Positions 50,881-58,801 of a stretch of 64,000 nucleotides of DNA are shown here, piece by piece. This DNA is from Actinomycetota bacterium (lineage in GTDB: Bacteria; Actinomycetota; Actinomycetes; Propionibacteriales; Propionibacteriaceae), in the NCBI GenBank assembly GCA_020161755.1, contig JAIUOS010000001.1:248072-312071 (forward strand), in the 5' to 3' direction. The position numbers and the translations under genes were made by a program. A model generated the notes under the pieces. It searched no databases and was not told the origin of the DNA. It was given only the letters and a program-made list of their open reading frames with translations. The number at the start of each line of letters is the position of its first letter. The first letter of the stretch is position 1.

Positions 50881-51246
50881 GTGAAACCAGCCGACGAGCC
50901 CCTCTACGAGATCAAGGCCAACCTGTTCCGGGCCCTCGCCCACCCCGTGCGGATCCGGGTGCTCGAGCTGCTCGTGGCCGCGTCGAAGGCTCCCGGCTCC
51001 GGCGAGGTCAACGTCGCCGACCTGCTCGCCGAGCTCGGCGGGTCGCCGTCCCACCTGTCCGGGCACCTCGGCGTGCTGCGGCAGTACGGGGTGGTCACCT
51101 CGCGCCGCGTCGGCTCCCACGTCCTGTACCGCACCGCCCACCCGGCCGTCGTCGACCTGCTCACCAGCGCGCGCCGGTTCCTGCTCGACAGCCTCGACAA
51201 GGGTGGCCAGCTCGCTGCGGCCGCCACCCTCCCCCCGCTCTCGTGA
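50881..51246 (+). CDS. ArsR-family transcriptional regulator, 121 aa
   Basis: Winged helix-turn-helix repressor. The typical AHPVRIRVLELL (about residues 20-31), VADLLAELGGSPSHLSGHLGVLRQYGVV (about 45-75; recognition helix SPSHLSGHLGVL) and SHVLYRTA are all present. No clear cysteine metal site of the ArsR/CadC kind can be seen, so the ligand is unknown. Its GTG overlaps the operator, suggesting a leaderless, self-repressed gene. It is followed by a SulP transporter with a 4-bp overlap (GTGA). Confidence 0.88.
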   Translation: MKPADEPLYEIKANLFRALAHPVRIRVLELLVAASKAPGSGEVNVADLLAELGGSPSHLSGHLGVLRQYGVVTSRRVGSHVLYRTAHPAVVDLLTSARRFLLDSLDKGGQLAAAATLPPLS

Positions 51247-52955
51247 CCGCCACCGAGACCCGGGCCACCGAGCCGGACGCGCCGCACCACCGGGTGCCCG
51301 AGCACATCCGGCGCCACCTGCGGACCCTGCTGCCGGGGCCGGACGACCTGCGTCCCCTGCGCACGAGCTGGCGCCGCGACCTGCTCGCCGGCGTCACCGT
51401 CGGCATCGTCGCGCTGCCGCTGGCCCTCGCGTTCGGCGTGAGCTCGGGCATGGGCGCGGCCGCCGGTCTCGTGACGGCGATCGTCGCCGGGCTGGTGGCG
51501 GCGATCTTCGGCGGCTCGAACGTGCAGGTGTCCGGTCCCACCGGCGCGATGGCGGTGATCCTCGCGCCGATCGTGGCGCAGCACGGCCCGTCCGCGGTCA
51601 TCTCGGTGTCGGTGATCGCCGGCGTGCTGCTGGTCGCGGCCGGCGCGCTGCGGCTGGGCCGGGTGGTGGTGTACATCCCGTGGCCGGTGATCGAGGGTTT
51701 CACGGCCGGGATCGCGCTGATCATCGCCCTCCAGCAGGTGCCGCTGGCTTTGGACGCATCGGTGCCGACCGGCGAAAAGACCGTGTTGGCTGCGTTCGAC
51801 GCGATCCGGACGGCCGACTGGTCGCACGCCTGGCTCCCGCTGTCGATCACGGTCGGCGTCGTGGTGCTGATCGAAGTGTTGCGGCGCGTGCGCAGTACGC
51901 TGCCGGCCGCGCTGATCGCGGTGGTGGTGGCGACGGTGCTGGCCGAGGTCGGCGGGCTCGGCGTCGACCGCATCGGCACGCTGCCCACGCACCTGCCGCT
52001 GCCGACCCTGCCCGCCGTCGACCCGGCCACCGTCGAGCAGCTGTTCGGTGCGGCCGTGGCGGTGGCCGCGCTGGCCGCCATCGAGTCGTTGCTGTCCGCA
52101 CGGGTGGCCGCCGGCATGGCGCCGACCGGACGCGTCCTGCCCGACCGGGAGGTCTTCGGCCAGGGGCTCGCGTCCATCGCGTCCGGGTTGTTCGGCGGCA
52201 TGCCGGCCACCGGTGCGATCGCCCGGACCGCGGTCAACGTCCGCGCCGGTGCCCGGTCGCGCCTCGCTGCCGTGACGCACGCGCTGGTGCTCGCGGTGGT
52301 GGTGGCCGCCGGCGCCGGGCTCGCGTCCCGGATCCCGTTGGCCGCGCTCGCCGGGGTGCTGATCGCCACCACCCTGCGGATGGTCGACGTCCACGAGGTG
52401 TCGAACCTGCTCAAGGTCGGACGCAGCACCGCGGCCACGTTCACCGCGACCATCGCCTGCACGGTGCTGTTCGACCTGATCACGGCGGTGGAGATCGGCG
52501 TGGTGCTGGCCGCGTTCTTCGCCCTGCGGGCGCTCGCCGACACCACCCACGTGACCCGCGAGGAGCTGCCCGGCGTCCCGGCGCCCGGCGACGAGCACAT
52601 CGCCCTGCTCGCTCTGGAGGGCTCGCTGTTCTTCGGCGCCGCCGACCGCGTGATGGACGACATCGCCGACAGCGACGCCTGGGTGGTGATGCTTCGGCTG
52701 TCGAAGGTCGAGCTGCTCGACCCGACCGGCGCCCACCGGCTCACCGAGATCATGGAACTGCTCGAGGCCCGGGGCGTGACGGTCCTGCTCAAGGGGCTGC
52801 GCCGCCGGCACGAGCGCATGGCCGGACGGGCGGGCGTGCTGGCCGCGCTGCGCACCCGCGAGCACCAGTTCGACGACCTGGACGTGGCCGTCGCGCACGC
52901 CCGCGACCACGTCGCCCGCCAGCTCGCCGGCCAGCCGGTGCCGAAGCGGCGCTAG
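51243..52955 (+). CDS. SulP family anion transporter with STAS domain, 570 aa
   Basis: Membrane transporter of the SLC26/SulP family (sulfate, bicarbonate or other anions). Ten to twelve hydrophobic segments cover residues 45-430; the family signatures PLALAFGVSSGMGAAAGLVTAIVAGLVAAIFGGS (about 58-90) and GPTGAMAVILAP are intact. A STAS domain follows (about 440-550; VVMLRLSKVELLDPTGAHRL contains the DxTG-like motif). Expression appears coupled to the preceding ArsR repressor. The gene ends by overlapping the stop of the convergent nei gene by 4 bp. Substrate not known. Confidence 0.92.
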   Translation: MTATETRATEPDAPHHRVPEHIRRHLRTLLPGPDDLRPLRTSWRRDLLAGVTVGIVALPLALAFGVSSGMGAAAGLVTAIVAGLVAAIFGGSNVQVSGPTGAMAVILAPIVAQHGPSAVISVSVIAGVLLVAAGALRLGRVVVYIPWPVIEGFTAGIALIIALQQVPLALDASVPTGEKTVLAAFDAIRTADWSHAWLPLSITVGVVVLIEVLRRVRSTLPAALIAVVVATVLAEVGGLGVDRIGTLPTHLPLPTLPAVDPATVEQLFGAAVAVAALAAIESLLSARVAAGMAPTGRVLPDREVFGQGLASIASGLFGGMPATGAIARTAVNVRAGARSRLAAVTHALVLAVVVAAGAGLASRIPLAALAGVLIATTLRMVDVHEVSNLLKVGRSTAATFTATIACTVLFDLITAVEIGVVLAAFFALRALADTTHVTREELPGVPAPGDEHIALLALEGSLFFGAADRVMDDIADSDAWVVMLRLSKVELLDPTGAHRLTEIMELLEARGVTVLLKGLRRRHERMAGRAGVLAALRTREHQFDDLDVAVAHARDHVARQLAGQPVPKRR

Positions 52956-53920
52956 CGTCGGCCTTCTCGTCCGCGGTTCGGGCGGCGGCTGCCCGAGCCC
53001 AGCGGGGCGACGCGGCGACCGTCGTCGCCCGGGGCGAGCCCGCCCTGGCAGGTGGGGCAGTAGAACATGACCCGCTCGCGGGTGGGCGGGCCGATCGGCG
53101 CCACCCGGACCGTCGTGCCGCAGCGGCGGCAGGGCCGTCCCGAGCGTCCGTGGACGTAGGTGTTCTCGCCCTCGCGGCGGGAGCCGGTGGAGGTCTGGAC
53201 GGGGGAGTCGGACGTGGCCGCGGCGCTCATCAGGCGACGGGCGCGCGCGACCAGGCGTCCGAGGAGTTCGGGACGGGGGTCGGTCGCCCAGGGCGACGTG
53301 CGTTCGGCGAAGAGGGTTTCGCTCGCCCACAGGGTGCCGATGCCGGCGAGGTTGCGCTGGTCGAGCAGGGCGGCGCCGATGCTGGTTCGGCTCGCGGCCA
53401 GGTTCGCGACCGCGTCCGTGGGGTCGAAGTAGGGGTCGAGGATGTCGGGTCCGAGGTGGCCGACCAGGGTGCTCTCCTCGGACGTGCGGACCAGGTCGAG
53501 CTGGCCCAGCCTCAGGCCGAGCGCCGTCCACGGGTCGGTGACCAGGATCGCGCGGACGTCGTGGCTCGGGTAGCGGCGCTCGAGGTCGGCGGCTCGGGGC
53601 GTTGCGGCCCTTCGTGACGCCCCGGGCTCGTTCCTCGCCCGGGGCTCCTCAGGGACCGTGGGGTGGGGGTGGTGCTCCTCATCCACCGTCCGCTCGATGC
53701 GCCACTGGCCCTCCATCTTCAGGTGGGAGTGCAGGGTCCACCCGGTGTCGAGGCGCAGCAGGATGTGCTTGCCGCGCGGCACCACGCCGGTGACCACCAT
53801 GCCGTCCAGGCGCGCGGTGGACAGGCTCGGCCAGCGCAGTTGGGCGGCCAGCAGTTCGCGTCCGGCGAGCGCCTCGTGCAGGCGTGCGCAGGTGCGGAAG
53901 ACGGTGTCGCCCTCGGGCAT
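52952..53920 (-). CDS. Endonuclease VIII-like DNA glycosylase (Nei2 type), 322 aa, with repeat-derived insertion
   Basis: Base-excision enzyme acting on oxidised pyrimidines. The mature N-terminus PEGDTVFR gives catalytic Pro1/Glu2; K in VPRGKHILLR near 52 and the H2TH segment LLDQRNLAGIGTLWASETLF (about 185-204) are conserved. The C-terminal zinc finger has CRRCG and CPTCQ. Residues about 87-105 (TVPEEPRARNEPGASRR...) are encoded by a family G palindrome and interrupt the region where other Nei2 proteins have a short loop, so the protein is longer than usual. The frame is kept, and the glycosylase motifs are intact. It follows the helicase gene with 3 bp between stop and start. Confidence 0.88.
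   Translation of the reverse strand: MPEGDTVFRTCARLHEALAGRELLAAQLRWPSLSTARLDGMVVTGVVPRGKHILLRLDTGWTLHSHLKMEGQWRIERTVDEEHHPHPTVPEEPRARNEPGASRRAATPRAADLERRYPSHDVRAILVTDPWTALGLRLGQLDLVRTSEESTLVGHLGPDILDPYFDPTDAVANLAASRTSIGAALLDQRNLAGIGTLWASETLFAERTSPWATDPRPELLGRLVARARRLMSAAATSDSPVQTSTGSRREGENTYVHGRSGRPCRRCGTTVRVAPIGPPTRERVMFYCPTCQGGLAPGDDGRRVAPLGSGSRRPNRGREGRR
53608..53657. repeat. Family G palindrome inside the nei2-like coding sequence
   Basis: CCCTTCGTGACGC, stem CCCGGGC/GCCCGGG around TCGTTCCTC, then GCTCCTCAGGGACC. The unit is on the plus strand, antisense to the gene, and encodes no stop in the used frame. The stem is specific to this copy but complementary. Confidence 0.8.
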
Positions 53921-53923
53921 CGG

Positions 53924-56900
53924 CTACCGCCGCAGCCTCAGGCCGCGCGGGGTCAGCCCGAACCCGGCGGCGGCGAGCGCCCGCGCCAGCGGCTGGTTGG
54001 AGCCGAGCACCGACTCCCCGTCCACCTTCTCGACGGTCAGCTTGCCGAGCGCCCCGGCGTGGACGGCTCCGGCCAACGCCACCGCTGCCGGCTCCAGCAG
54101 GGACGCGTCGTCGGTCCAGGACAGCAGCGTGCGTCCGCCCCGCTCGACGTAGAGCACCAGCCGGCCGTCCACCAGCACGACGAGGGCGCCGGCCTTGCGC
54201 CCGGGCTGGTGGCCGTGGCCCTCGGCGTCCGGGCGCTGCGGCCACCCCAGCGCGGCGCCGTAGGGGTTCGCCGGGTCGGCGGCGGCCAGCACCAGCGCCG
54301 GGCCGGTCGGGGCCACCTCGAGCGGACGGGCCATCGACCGCAGCCGGTCGACCGCCCCGACCCCGCCGAACTGGGCGGCGCCGAGCCCCTCGACGAAGTA
54401 GCCGCGGCGGACGCGCCCGGTCTCCTCGGCGGCGGCCAGCACGCGGTAGACCGCGGCGAAGCCGCCCGGCAGGTCCTCGGCGGCGACGCTGCCGCGGGTG
54501 ACCACGCCGTAGCGGTCGAGCAGCAGTTCGGCCCGGGCGAACGCCCTGGCGGTGGGGTCGGGTTCGAGTCCCGGCAGCGCTGACCAGCGGCCGGCGGCCT
54601 GGGGCGGTCCGGCCCGACGCGGCAGGGGTGCCCGCGGCAGGGCGCGTCCGTAGCGTCCGCGGGCGGGTGCCGCCGGACGCGACCGGTGCGCGGGGCGGCC
54701 CTGGCCGAGCAGCGCACGCAGCGGCGCGAGGGTGTCGTTGCCGAGCAGGCCCGCCCAGACCAGGTTCCAGAGGGCGGCGGTCAGCTCGTCGTCGGTGACG
54801 CCCAACTGGTCGGCCAACGGACGGAAGAAGTAGCCGCCGCCGCCGATCGTCGCCAGCACCGAGTAGCTGAGGTCGTCTGGCACCTCCTGCGACGCGGCCA
54901 GCGTGAGCGGCGCCAGCTCGGCGGGATGCAGCGAGACCCAGCCGTCGGTGCCGGCCAGCGCCGCGTGGCCCTGCCACAGCACCTCGCCGGCCGCCGTCAG
55001 CTCGTCGAGCATGGCCGGCTGGTAGTCGCGCACCCGTGCCGGCAGGATCAGCGACTCCAGCGCGCTGGCCGGCACCGGGACCCCCGCCAGCTGCTCGACC
55101 GCGCGCAGCACCCCGTCCACCCCGCGCAGCTCGCCTACGCCCTGCCAGCCGGGCAGGAACCGGGCGAAGTCCTGCGCGGCGACCGGCTCGACAGCTTCGC
55201 GCAGGGCGGCCAGCGAGCGGCGGCGCAGCAGCCGCAGCACCTCGGCGTCGCAGAACTGGGTGCGTTCGGTGGTCTCCGCGGGCGCCTCGCCGGTGTGCGC
55301 TGGCCCGCGCGGCGTCCACCCGACCGGACGCAGGTCGCCCTCGACCAGGCGACCGGCGGCGACGAGACGGCGCAACACGTCCCTGGTCACGGCGACACCG
55401 AGCTCGAGCCACGCGGCGGCCTCGCCGGCGGTGAACACCGCGTGCGTGCGCGCGTAGCGGGCGAGCAGGTCGCCGAGCGGGTCGGGCACCGGGGCCAGCA
55501 GCGCCTCGGGAATACCGACCGGCAGGGGGACGCCCAGGGCGTCGCGGAGGCGTCCGGCATCCTCGACGACCGCCCAGCGCGACCCGCGGCTGCCGGGCAG
55601 CTCGATCACCCTGCGCTGCCGGACCAGGTCCACGAGCCAGTCCGGTGCGGCTTCGGGGTCGGCGCATCGTGCGGCCGCCCCGGCGGTGTCGAGCGGACCG
55701 ATCGAGCGCAGCACGTCGGTGAGGTCGTCGGCGTCCCGGGCGCGGCGGCCCTCGAGCAGGTGCTGCTGTTCGAGCTCGGTGCGGGTCAGCGCGTCCGGGT
55801 CGAGGAGTTCGGCCAGCGACAGGCCCTCGGTGGTGCCGAGCAGCTCGGCGAGCAGCGACGGGTCGAGGGCCAGCGCGGCCGCCCGGCGCTCGGCCAGCGG
55901 TGAGTCGCCCTCGTACAGGAACTGGGCGACGTAGCCGAACATGAGCGAGGACGCGAACGGCGACGGCTGGGACGTCTCGACCGCCACCGTGGTGATGCGG
56001 CGCGAGCGGACGCCGGTCAGCAGCTCCACCAGGCCGGGCACGTCGAACACGTCGTTCACGCACTCCCGGACCGCCTCCAGCACGATCGGGAAGCTCGGGT
56101 ACTGGCTGGCCACCTCGAGCAGCTGGGACGCCCGCAGACGCTGCTGCCACAAGGCCTGACGTCGGTCGGGACGCCGCTTGGGCAGCAGCAGCGCGCGTCC
56201 GGCGCACTCCCGGAACCGGGACGCGAACAGCGCCGAGCCGCCGAGCTGCTCGGTGACGATCGCCGCGATGTCCTCGGGGTCGGGGAAGATCAGCTCGAGC
56301 AGCTCGTCCATCGGGCCGGCGGGGGCGTTGGTGTGACGGCGTCCCCTCGTGACACGTCCGAGCGCGTCGTCACGAAGGACGCCCCCGTCCTCCTCCATCC
56401 AGTCGGTGTCGGGCAGCCGGAAGACCAGGCCGTCGTCGGCGTGCATGGCCTGCACGTCGACGCCGTAACGCTCCCGGAGCCGGGCGGCGACCACCAGCGC
56501 CCACGGGGCGTGCACCTGGGCGCCGAAGGGGGAGTGCACCACGACCCGCCAGTCGCCGATCTCGTCGCGGAAGCGCTCCACCACGAGCTGGCGGTCGTTG
56601 GGCAGCCGTCCGATCGCCTCGGTCTGCTCGCCGAGGTAGCCCAGCAGGTTGTCGGTCGCCCACTCGTCCAGCCCGGCGGCGGTGACCCGGGCGCGCGCCT
56701 TCGCCGGTGACAGCGAGCCGACCTCGCGCAGGAACGCCCCGACCGCCGCCCCGAGTTCGGCGGGCCGACCCAGGCTGTCGCCCTTCCAGAACGGCAGCCG
56801 CGCGGGCACGCCGGGCGCGGGGGTGACCAGCACGCGGTCGTGGGTGATGTCCTCGATGCGCCAGTTGGAGGTGCCGAGCGCGAACACGTCCCCCACCCGC

Positions 56901-58663
56901 GACTCGTAGACCATCTCCTCGTCGAGCTCGCCGACCCGGCGTCCAGGACCCTCCGCGCCGGCGAGGAACACCCCGTACAGGCCGCGGTCCGGGATCGTGC
57001 CGCCGCTGGTGACCGCGAGCCGCTGGGCGCCGCGGCGTCCGGTGAGCGTGCCCTGGGCGCGGTCCCAGACCAGGCGCGGACGCAGCTCGGCGAACTCGTC
57101 GGACGGATACCGCCCGCTGAGCATGTCGAGCACCGACTCCAGCACGCCGCGGGTCAGGCCGGAGAAGGACGCCGACCGGCGCACCAGGGCTTCGAGGTCG
57201 GCGACCGTCCAGTCGTCCATCGCCACCATCGCGACGACCTGTTGGGCGAGCACGTCCAGCGGGGTGGCGGGCACGCGCAGCGACTCGATCTGCCCGGCGC
57301 GCATGCGTTCGACGATCACTGCGGTCTGCACCAGGTCGCCGCGGAACTTCGGGAACATCACCCCGCGCGAGGTCGCGCCGACCTGGTGGCCCGCGCGCCC
57401 GACCCGTTGCAGCCCGGAGGACACCGACGGGGGTGCCTCCACCTGCACGACCAGGTCGACCGCGCCCATGTCGATGCCCAGCTCCAGCGACGACGTGGCG
57501 ACCACGGCCGGCAGCCGCCCGGCCTTGAGGTCCTCCTCGGTCTCCTGGCGCTGCTCGCGGCTCACCGACCCGTGGTGCGCGCGCGCCAGCACCGGCGGCA
57601 CTCCCTGGCTGATCGCCGACTGCGCCATCACCTGCGCGGGCGCGCGACTCGGCACGGCTCGTACCTCGCCGGCGCTCCTCAGGGACCGTGGATCGTCGTC
57701 CGGGGCTCGTCCCGGGATCTCCTCCGCCGCCTCGAGGCGCTCCAGCCAGATCTCGTTCAAGCGGGCGGTGAGCCGCTCGGCCAGCCGCCGGGAGTTGACG
57801 AAGACCAGCGTCGAGGAGTGCGCGGCGATCTGGTCGACGATGCGTTCCTCGACGTGGGGCCAGATCGAGGTGCGCTCGGGGTCGCCCGCCGCCGGTCCGC
57901 TCAGGTCGCCGGTGGGCTGGCCGATGGCGCCCAGGTCGGGCACCGGCACGACCACCTCGAGGTCCCACTTCTTCTCACTCGGCGGGGTGACCAGGCTGAC
58001 CTCGCGTCCGCCGGCGAGGAACCGGGCCACCTCCTCGACCGGTCGAACCGTGGCCGACAGCCCGATGCGCTGGGCCGGGCGCTCCAGCAGGGCGTCCAGC
58101 CGTTCCAGGCTGAGCGCGAGATGGGCGCCGCGCTTGGTGCCGGCGACGGCGTGCACCTCGTCGATGATCACCGTCTCGACGCCGCGCAGCGACTCGCGCG
58201 CGGCCGAGGTGAGCAGCAGGAACAGCGACTCGGGGGTGGTGATCAGGATGTCGGTAGGGTCGCGGGTGAACCGGCGGCGCTCCTCGGCGGGGGTATCGCC
58301 GGAGCGCACGGCCACTCGTACGTCGGGTTTCGGGAGGCCGAGTCGGGTGGCGGCGTGGCCGATGCCGACCAGGGGCGAGCGGAGGTTGCGCTCCACGTCG
58401 ACCGCGAGCGCCTTGAGCGGCGAGATGTAGAGCACGCGGCACCGCCGACGAGGGTCGGGCGGCGGCTCGGTGGCCAGCCGGTCGAGTGCCCACAGGAACG
58501 CCGAAAGGGTCTTGCCCGAGCCGGTCGGGGCGACCACCAGCGTGTGCCGGCCCGAGGAGATCGACTCCCAGGCGCCCGCCTGGGCCGCGGTGGGCGCGGC
58601 GAAGTTGCTCCGGAACCACGCCCTGGTGGCCTCGGAGAACCGCTCGAGCACGTCCCCCGCCAT
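53924..58663 (-). CDS. lhr: Lhr-type ATP-dependent DNA helicase, 1579 aa, with two repeat-derived insertions
   Basis: Large superfamily 2 DNA helicase involved in repair, as in mycobacterial Lhr. The helicase core has Walker A PTGSGKT (K51), DEVH in IIDEVHAV near 166, SAT in GLSATVRP near 205, and motif VI QRVGRAGHQVG near 420. The DEAD/H-associated domain (PFGAQVHAPWALVVAARLRERYG, around 715-735) and the winged-helix/beta-barrel C-terminal part follow. Two segments look foreign: residues about 315-338 (families H and G) and about 761-776 (family G). Both lie in loops between conserved motifs. ATG 58663 was chosen because it starts at the usual helicase N-terminus. nei2 follows 3 bp after it, a known gene pair. 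Confidence 0.93.
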   Translation of the reverse strand: MAGDVLERFSEATRAWFRSNFAAPTAAQAGAWESISSGRHTLVVAPTGSGKTLSAFLWALDRLATEPPPDPRRRCRVLYISPLKALAVDVERNLRSPLVGIGHAATRLGLPKPDVRVAVRSGDTPAEERRRFTRDPTDILITTPESLFLLLTSAARESLRGVETVIIDEVHAVAGTKRGAHLALSLERLDALLERPAQRIGLSATVRPVEEVARFLAGGREVSLVTPPSEKKWDLEVVVPVPDLGAIGQPTGDLSGPAAGDPERTSIWPHVEERIVDQIAAHSSTLVFVNSRRLAERLTARLNEIWLERLEAAEEIPGRAPDDDPRSLRSAGEVRAVPSRAPAQVMAQSAISQGVPPVLARAHHGSVSREQRQETEEDLKAGRLPAVVATSSLELGIDMGAVDLVVQVEAPPSVSSGLQRVGRAGHQVGATSRGVMFPKFRGDLVQTAVIVERMRAGQIESLRVPATPLDVLAQQVVAMVAMDDWTVADLEALVRRSASFSGLTRGVLESVLDMLSGRYPSDEFAELRPRLVWDRAQGTLTGRRGAQRLAVTSGGTIPDRGLYGVFLAGAEGPGRRVGELDEEMVYESRVGDVFALGTSNWRIEDITHDRVLVTPAPGVPARLPFWKGDSLGRPAELGAAVGAFLREVGSLSPAKARARVTAAGLDEWATDNLLGYLGEQTEAIGRLPNDRQLVVERFRDEIGDWRVVVHSPFGAQVHAPWALVVAARLRERYGVDVQAMHADDGLVFRLPDTDWMEEDGGVLRDDALGRVTRGRRHTNAPAGPMDELLELIFPDPEDIAAIVTEQLGGSALFASRFRECAGRALLLPKRRPDRRQALWQQRLRASQLLEVASQYPSFPIVLEAVRECVNDVFDVPGLVELLTGVRSRRITTVAVETSQPSPFASSLMFGYVAQFLYEGDSPLAERRAAALALDPSLLAELLGTTEGLSLAELLDPDALTRTELEQQHLLEGRRARDADDLTDVLRSIGPLDTAGAAARCADPEAAPDWLVDLVRQRRVIELPGSRGSRWAVVEDAGRLRDALGVPLPVGIPEALLAPVPDPLGDLLARYARTHAVFTAGEAAAWLELGVAVTRDVLRRLVAAGRLVEGDLRPVGWTPRGPAHTGEAPAETTERTQFCDAEVLRLLRRRSLAALREAVEPVAAQDFARFLPGWQGVGELRGVDGVLRAVEQLAGVPVPASALESLILPARVRDYQPAMLDELTAAGEVLWQGHAALAGTDGWVSLHPAELAPLTLAASQEVPDDLSYSVLATIGGGGYFFRPLADQLGVTDDELTAALWNLVWAGLLGNDTLAPLRALLGQGRPAHRSRPAAPARGRYGRALPRAPLPRRAGPPQAAGRWSALPGLEPDPTARAFARAELLLDRYGVVTRGSVAAEDLPGGFAAVYRVLAAAEETGRVRRGYFVEGLGAAQFGGVGAVDRLRSMARPLEVAPTGPALVLAAADPANPYGAALGWPQRPDAEGHGHQPGRKAGALVVLVDGRLVLYVERGGRTLLSWTDDASLLEPAAVALAGAVHAGALGKLTVEKVDGESVLGSNQPLARALAAAGFGLTPRGLRLRR
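56338..56383. repeat. Family G palindrome inside the lhr coding sequence (second insertion)
   Basis: Arms GGCGTCC/GGACGCC and CGTGAC/GTCACG. On the minus strand it reads CCTTCGTGACG... as in the other copies, so it is in sense orientation to the helicase, unlike the copy at 57651. Encodes residues about 761-776. Confidence 0.6.
57651..57691. repeat. Family G palindrome inside the lhr coding sequence (first insertion)
   Basis: CGGC/GCCG stem around TCGTACCTC, then GCTCCTCAGGGACC as in the nei2 copy. On the plus strand, antisense to lhr. It is followed at once by the family H element. Confidence 0.7.
57692..57720. repeat. Family H REP-like palindrome inside the lhr coding sequence
   Basis: GTCGTCC flank, CCGGG/CCCGG arms around GCTCGT, GGGATCTCC flank. 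The same flanks with other arms occur in the E2 linker at 15113-15142, also adjacent to a G element. Confidence 0.6.
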
Positions 58664-58696
58664 GGTGGGACCACTCTGCCACGCACCCCAGACACT

Positions 58697-58738
58697 CAGC
58701 GTGTGACGTTGTGCCCCGAACTCGGTGGACAACGTCAC
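58697..58738. repeat. Family F palindrome, left copy of a direct repeat pair
   Basis: Arms GTGACGTTGT (58703-58712) and ACAACGTCAC (58729-58738) around CCGAACTCGG. The first 26 bp (58697-58722) are identical to 59719-59744, 1022 bp away in the same orientation. Lies in the divergent interval between lhr and the AbiEi/DUF559-like gene; a TTGTCCACA (DnaA-box-like) follows at 58742-58750. Confidence 0.85.
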
Positions 58739-58801
58739 GCGTTGTCCACAGCCGCGAATTCGGGTGAACACAATCGGCTCGTCGTGCCGATAGTGAAGGG
58801 C

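Noticed and set aside
56840..58783. A long plus-strand open frame opposite the Lhr helicase, joined to the AbiEi/DUF559-like gene
   Set aside because: Only the last part (from about 58784) has protein character; the rest is antisense to the helicase and Arg/Pro/Ala-rich.
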